NCBI GenBank assembly: GCA_041389885.1
Contig: JAWKRB010000005.1
Coordinates: forward strand, 186,001-250,000
Length of the DNA stretch: 64,000 nt
Reading direction: 5' to 3'
Source of the DNA: JAWKRB01 sp041389885
Lineage (GTDB): Bacteria > Myxococcota_A > Polyangia > Polyangiales > Ga0077539
This document shows positions 63,228 through 64,000 of the stretch, in pieces. The position numbers were made by a program, and so were the translations under genes. Within the stretch, counting starts at the first letter, position 1; the number at the start of each line of letters is the position of its first letter. Under the pieces are notes generated by a model. The model saw only the letters and a program-made list of their open reading frames with translations, searched no databases and had not been told where the DNA came from.

Positions 63228-63938
63228 ATGGAACCCACCTACCGGGTGCAGCTCTACTGGCGCGGTCGCGCCGCCCCCGTGCACCGCCTCGCCGACGAGC
63301 TGTGGCGCTTCGTGCAGGGCCTCGGCGCCCTCTCGCCGCGCCTCGCGGGGCTGCGACCCTACACCCGCGACGACGAGCTGCTCCCCGCGCTCACCGGCGC
63401 GCGGCACGCCGAGGCGGTGCTCACGCACTGGGAGATGCCCTGGCGCACCGGAGACGTGACCCGCAGGTCGTACAAGCTCGGGCTGGTGCTCGACCGCATC
63501 GACGACCCGCAGCTCCGCGTGGAGCTGGTGACGGGCCTCGAGCCGCTCGAAGACCTGGAAGGGCTCTGGGTGCCCAACCGCCTCGCGGTGCTCGCGCGCG
63601 CGGGCTCGGAGTTCGCGCGGGCCGAGGCGCTGCTGGGGGTGCTCCAGGCCGGGGTGCAGGCCTTCGCGCCGGACTGGGGGTTCATCGGCCTGGACGGCGA
63701 CCCGGTGCCGCCGCGCCCGCTGTTCTCGCGGGGAGAGCCCGTGGCGGCGTGGGTGACCTACCTCGCGCGGAGCTACCCCCGGCTGGCGCTCTCGGCGCCG
63801 GCGGCGAGCTACGCGCTGGGAGAGCTCGGGAGCCTGGTGATGGCGCACGCCGAGCGCAGCGAGCCGGGCTCGGCGATGCAGCGCGAGGCGGTGCTCGCGG
63901 TGCAGGCGGCGATGCGCGCCGCGGGGGTCTCGCCGTGA
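63228..63938 (+). CDS. putative immunity protein (Imm52-like)
   Basis: The 236-residue soluble protein begins YRVQLYWRGRAAPVHRLADELWRFVQGL and contains YTRDDELLPAL and SYKLGLVLDR, reminiscent of Imm52 immunity proteins that neutralise polymorphic or type VI toxins. The family match is from memory. The position, five bases behind the lipase-like effector, is the stronger evidence. It would bind and block the effector in the producing cell. No signal peptide is seen, so if the effector acts in the periplasm the protection mechanism is unclear. Confidence 0.65.
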   Translation: MEPTYRVQLYWRGRAAPVHRLADELWRFVQGLGALSPRLAGLRPYTRDDELLPALTGARHAEAVLTHWEMPWRTGDVTRRSYKLGLVLDRIDDPQLRVELVTGLEPLEDLEGLWVPNRLAVLARAGSEFARAEALLGVLQAGVQAFAPDWGFIGLDGDPVPPRPLFSRGEPVAAWVTYLARSYPRLALSAPAASYALGELGSLVMAHAERSEPGSAMQREAVLAVQAAMRAAGVSP

Positions 63939-63976
63939 AGTGGACGCCGCCCGCGCGCGGCGTGTAGCGCTGCGGC

Positions 63977-64000
63977 ATGGCGAGCGACGAGGTCAGGCTG
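63977..64000 (+). CDS. possible start of a further gene, cut by the window end
   Basis: An ATG at 63977 opens MASDEVRL and runs off the end. Only eight codons are visible, so reality and product cannot be judged. In comparable cassettes a PAAR, chaperone or second effector gene follows. Confidence 0.25.

Noticed and set aside
1..64000. tRNA, rRNA or riboswitch genes
   Set aside because: No cloverleaf with conserved TTCGA-type arms and no recognisable riboswitch core was seen by eye; a covariance-model search would be needed to exclude small RNAs.

Overview
The window is a high-GC (about 70% by eye) chromosome segment of a predatory or soil delta-proteobacterium of the phylum Myxococcota, most like the Polyangiales/Sandaracinus group. 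This rests on gene content rather than a marker gene: many Cys-rich secreted lipoproteins, a protein with 14 Stig1-type repeats, a MYXO-CTERM-like tail, a type IV pilin, an RpoH-type sigma factor beside an NtrY-like kinase, GTG/TTG starts and 1-4 bp gene overlaps. No rRNA, tRNA or CRISPR was seen.

Layout. 1-8.3 kb: mostly minus strand, with a regulatory group (RpoH-type sigma factor, small membrane protein, sensor kinase), a HAD phosphatase, a diheme cytochrome c peroxidase lipoprotein, a membrane hydroxylase and a VWA lipoprotein. 8.4-16.1 kb: plus strand, a glycosyltransferase and metallo-hydrolase pair, then a tight five-gene operon reading PEP mutase-nucleotidyltransferase, phosphonopyruvate decarboxylase, 2-aminoethylphosphonate (AEP) transaminase, CDP-alcohol phosphotransferase and a LicC-like cytidylyltransferase. 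Together these would make AEP, activate it with CTP and attach it to a lipid alcohol, so the operon is read as phosphonolipid synthesis. A 421-bp palindromic element sits just after its last stop codon.

16.6-28 kb: GST, ankyrin protein, the Stig1 repeat protein, an acyltransferase/PLP-enzyme pair, small membrane proteins, an acyltransferase-3 protein and an M64 metallopeptidase, with a second type of palindromic repeat at 25 kb. 28-37.7 kb: an accessory island with few genes and, at 31.7-34.6 kb, visibly more A+T. It holds a 2.5-kb element bounded by inverted repeats and containing two decayed copies of one sequence, a subtilase lipoprotein, a repeat lipoprotein and a six-repeat lipoprotein. 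37.7-47.6 kb: two overlapping large unknown genes (the second with a BRCT-like N-terminus), an FG-GAP lipoprotein, an Upf1-like helicase, a coiled-coil protein and PilA.

48-57.4 kb: a MYXO-CTERM-like protein with two membrane proteins, a thiolase/carotenoid-oxygenase/thiolase operon, and an ethylene-receptor-like kinase converging on a REC-GGDEF diguanylate cyclase. 58.1-63.9 kb: a type VI secretion cassette of VgrG with a peptidoglycan-binding-like tail, a lipase-like effector and a putative immunity protein.

About a dozen genes-breaking single-base indels, often at C/G runs, fall in otherwise well-conserved genes (sigma factor, subtilase, FG-GAP protein, thiolase, carotenoid oxygenase). 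Restoring one base regenerates canonical motifs, so most are probably sequence errors, and those genes are annotated as single frameshifted loci.
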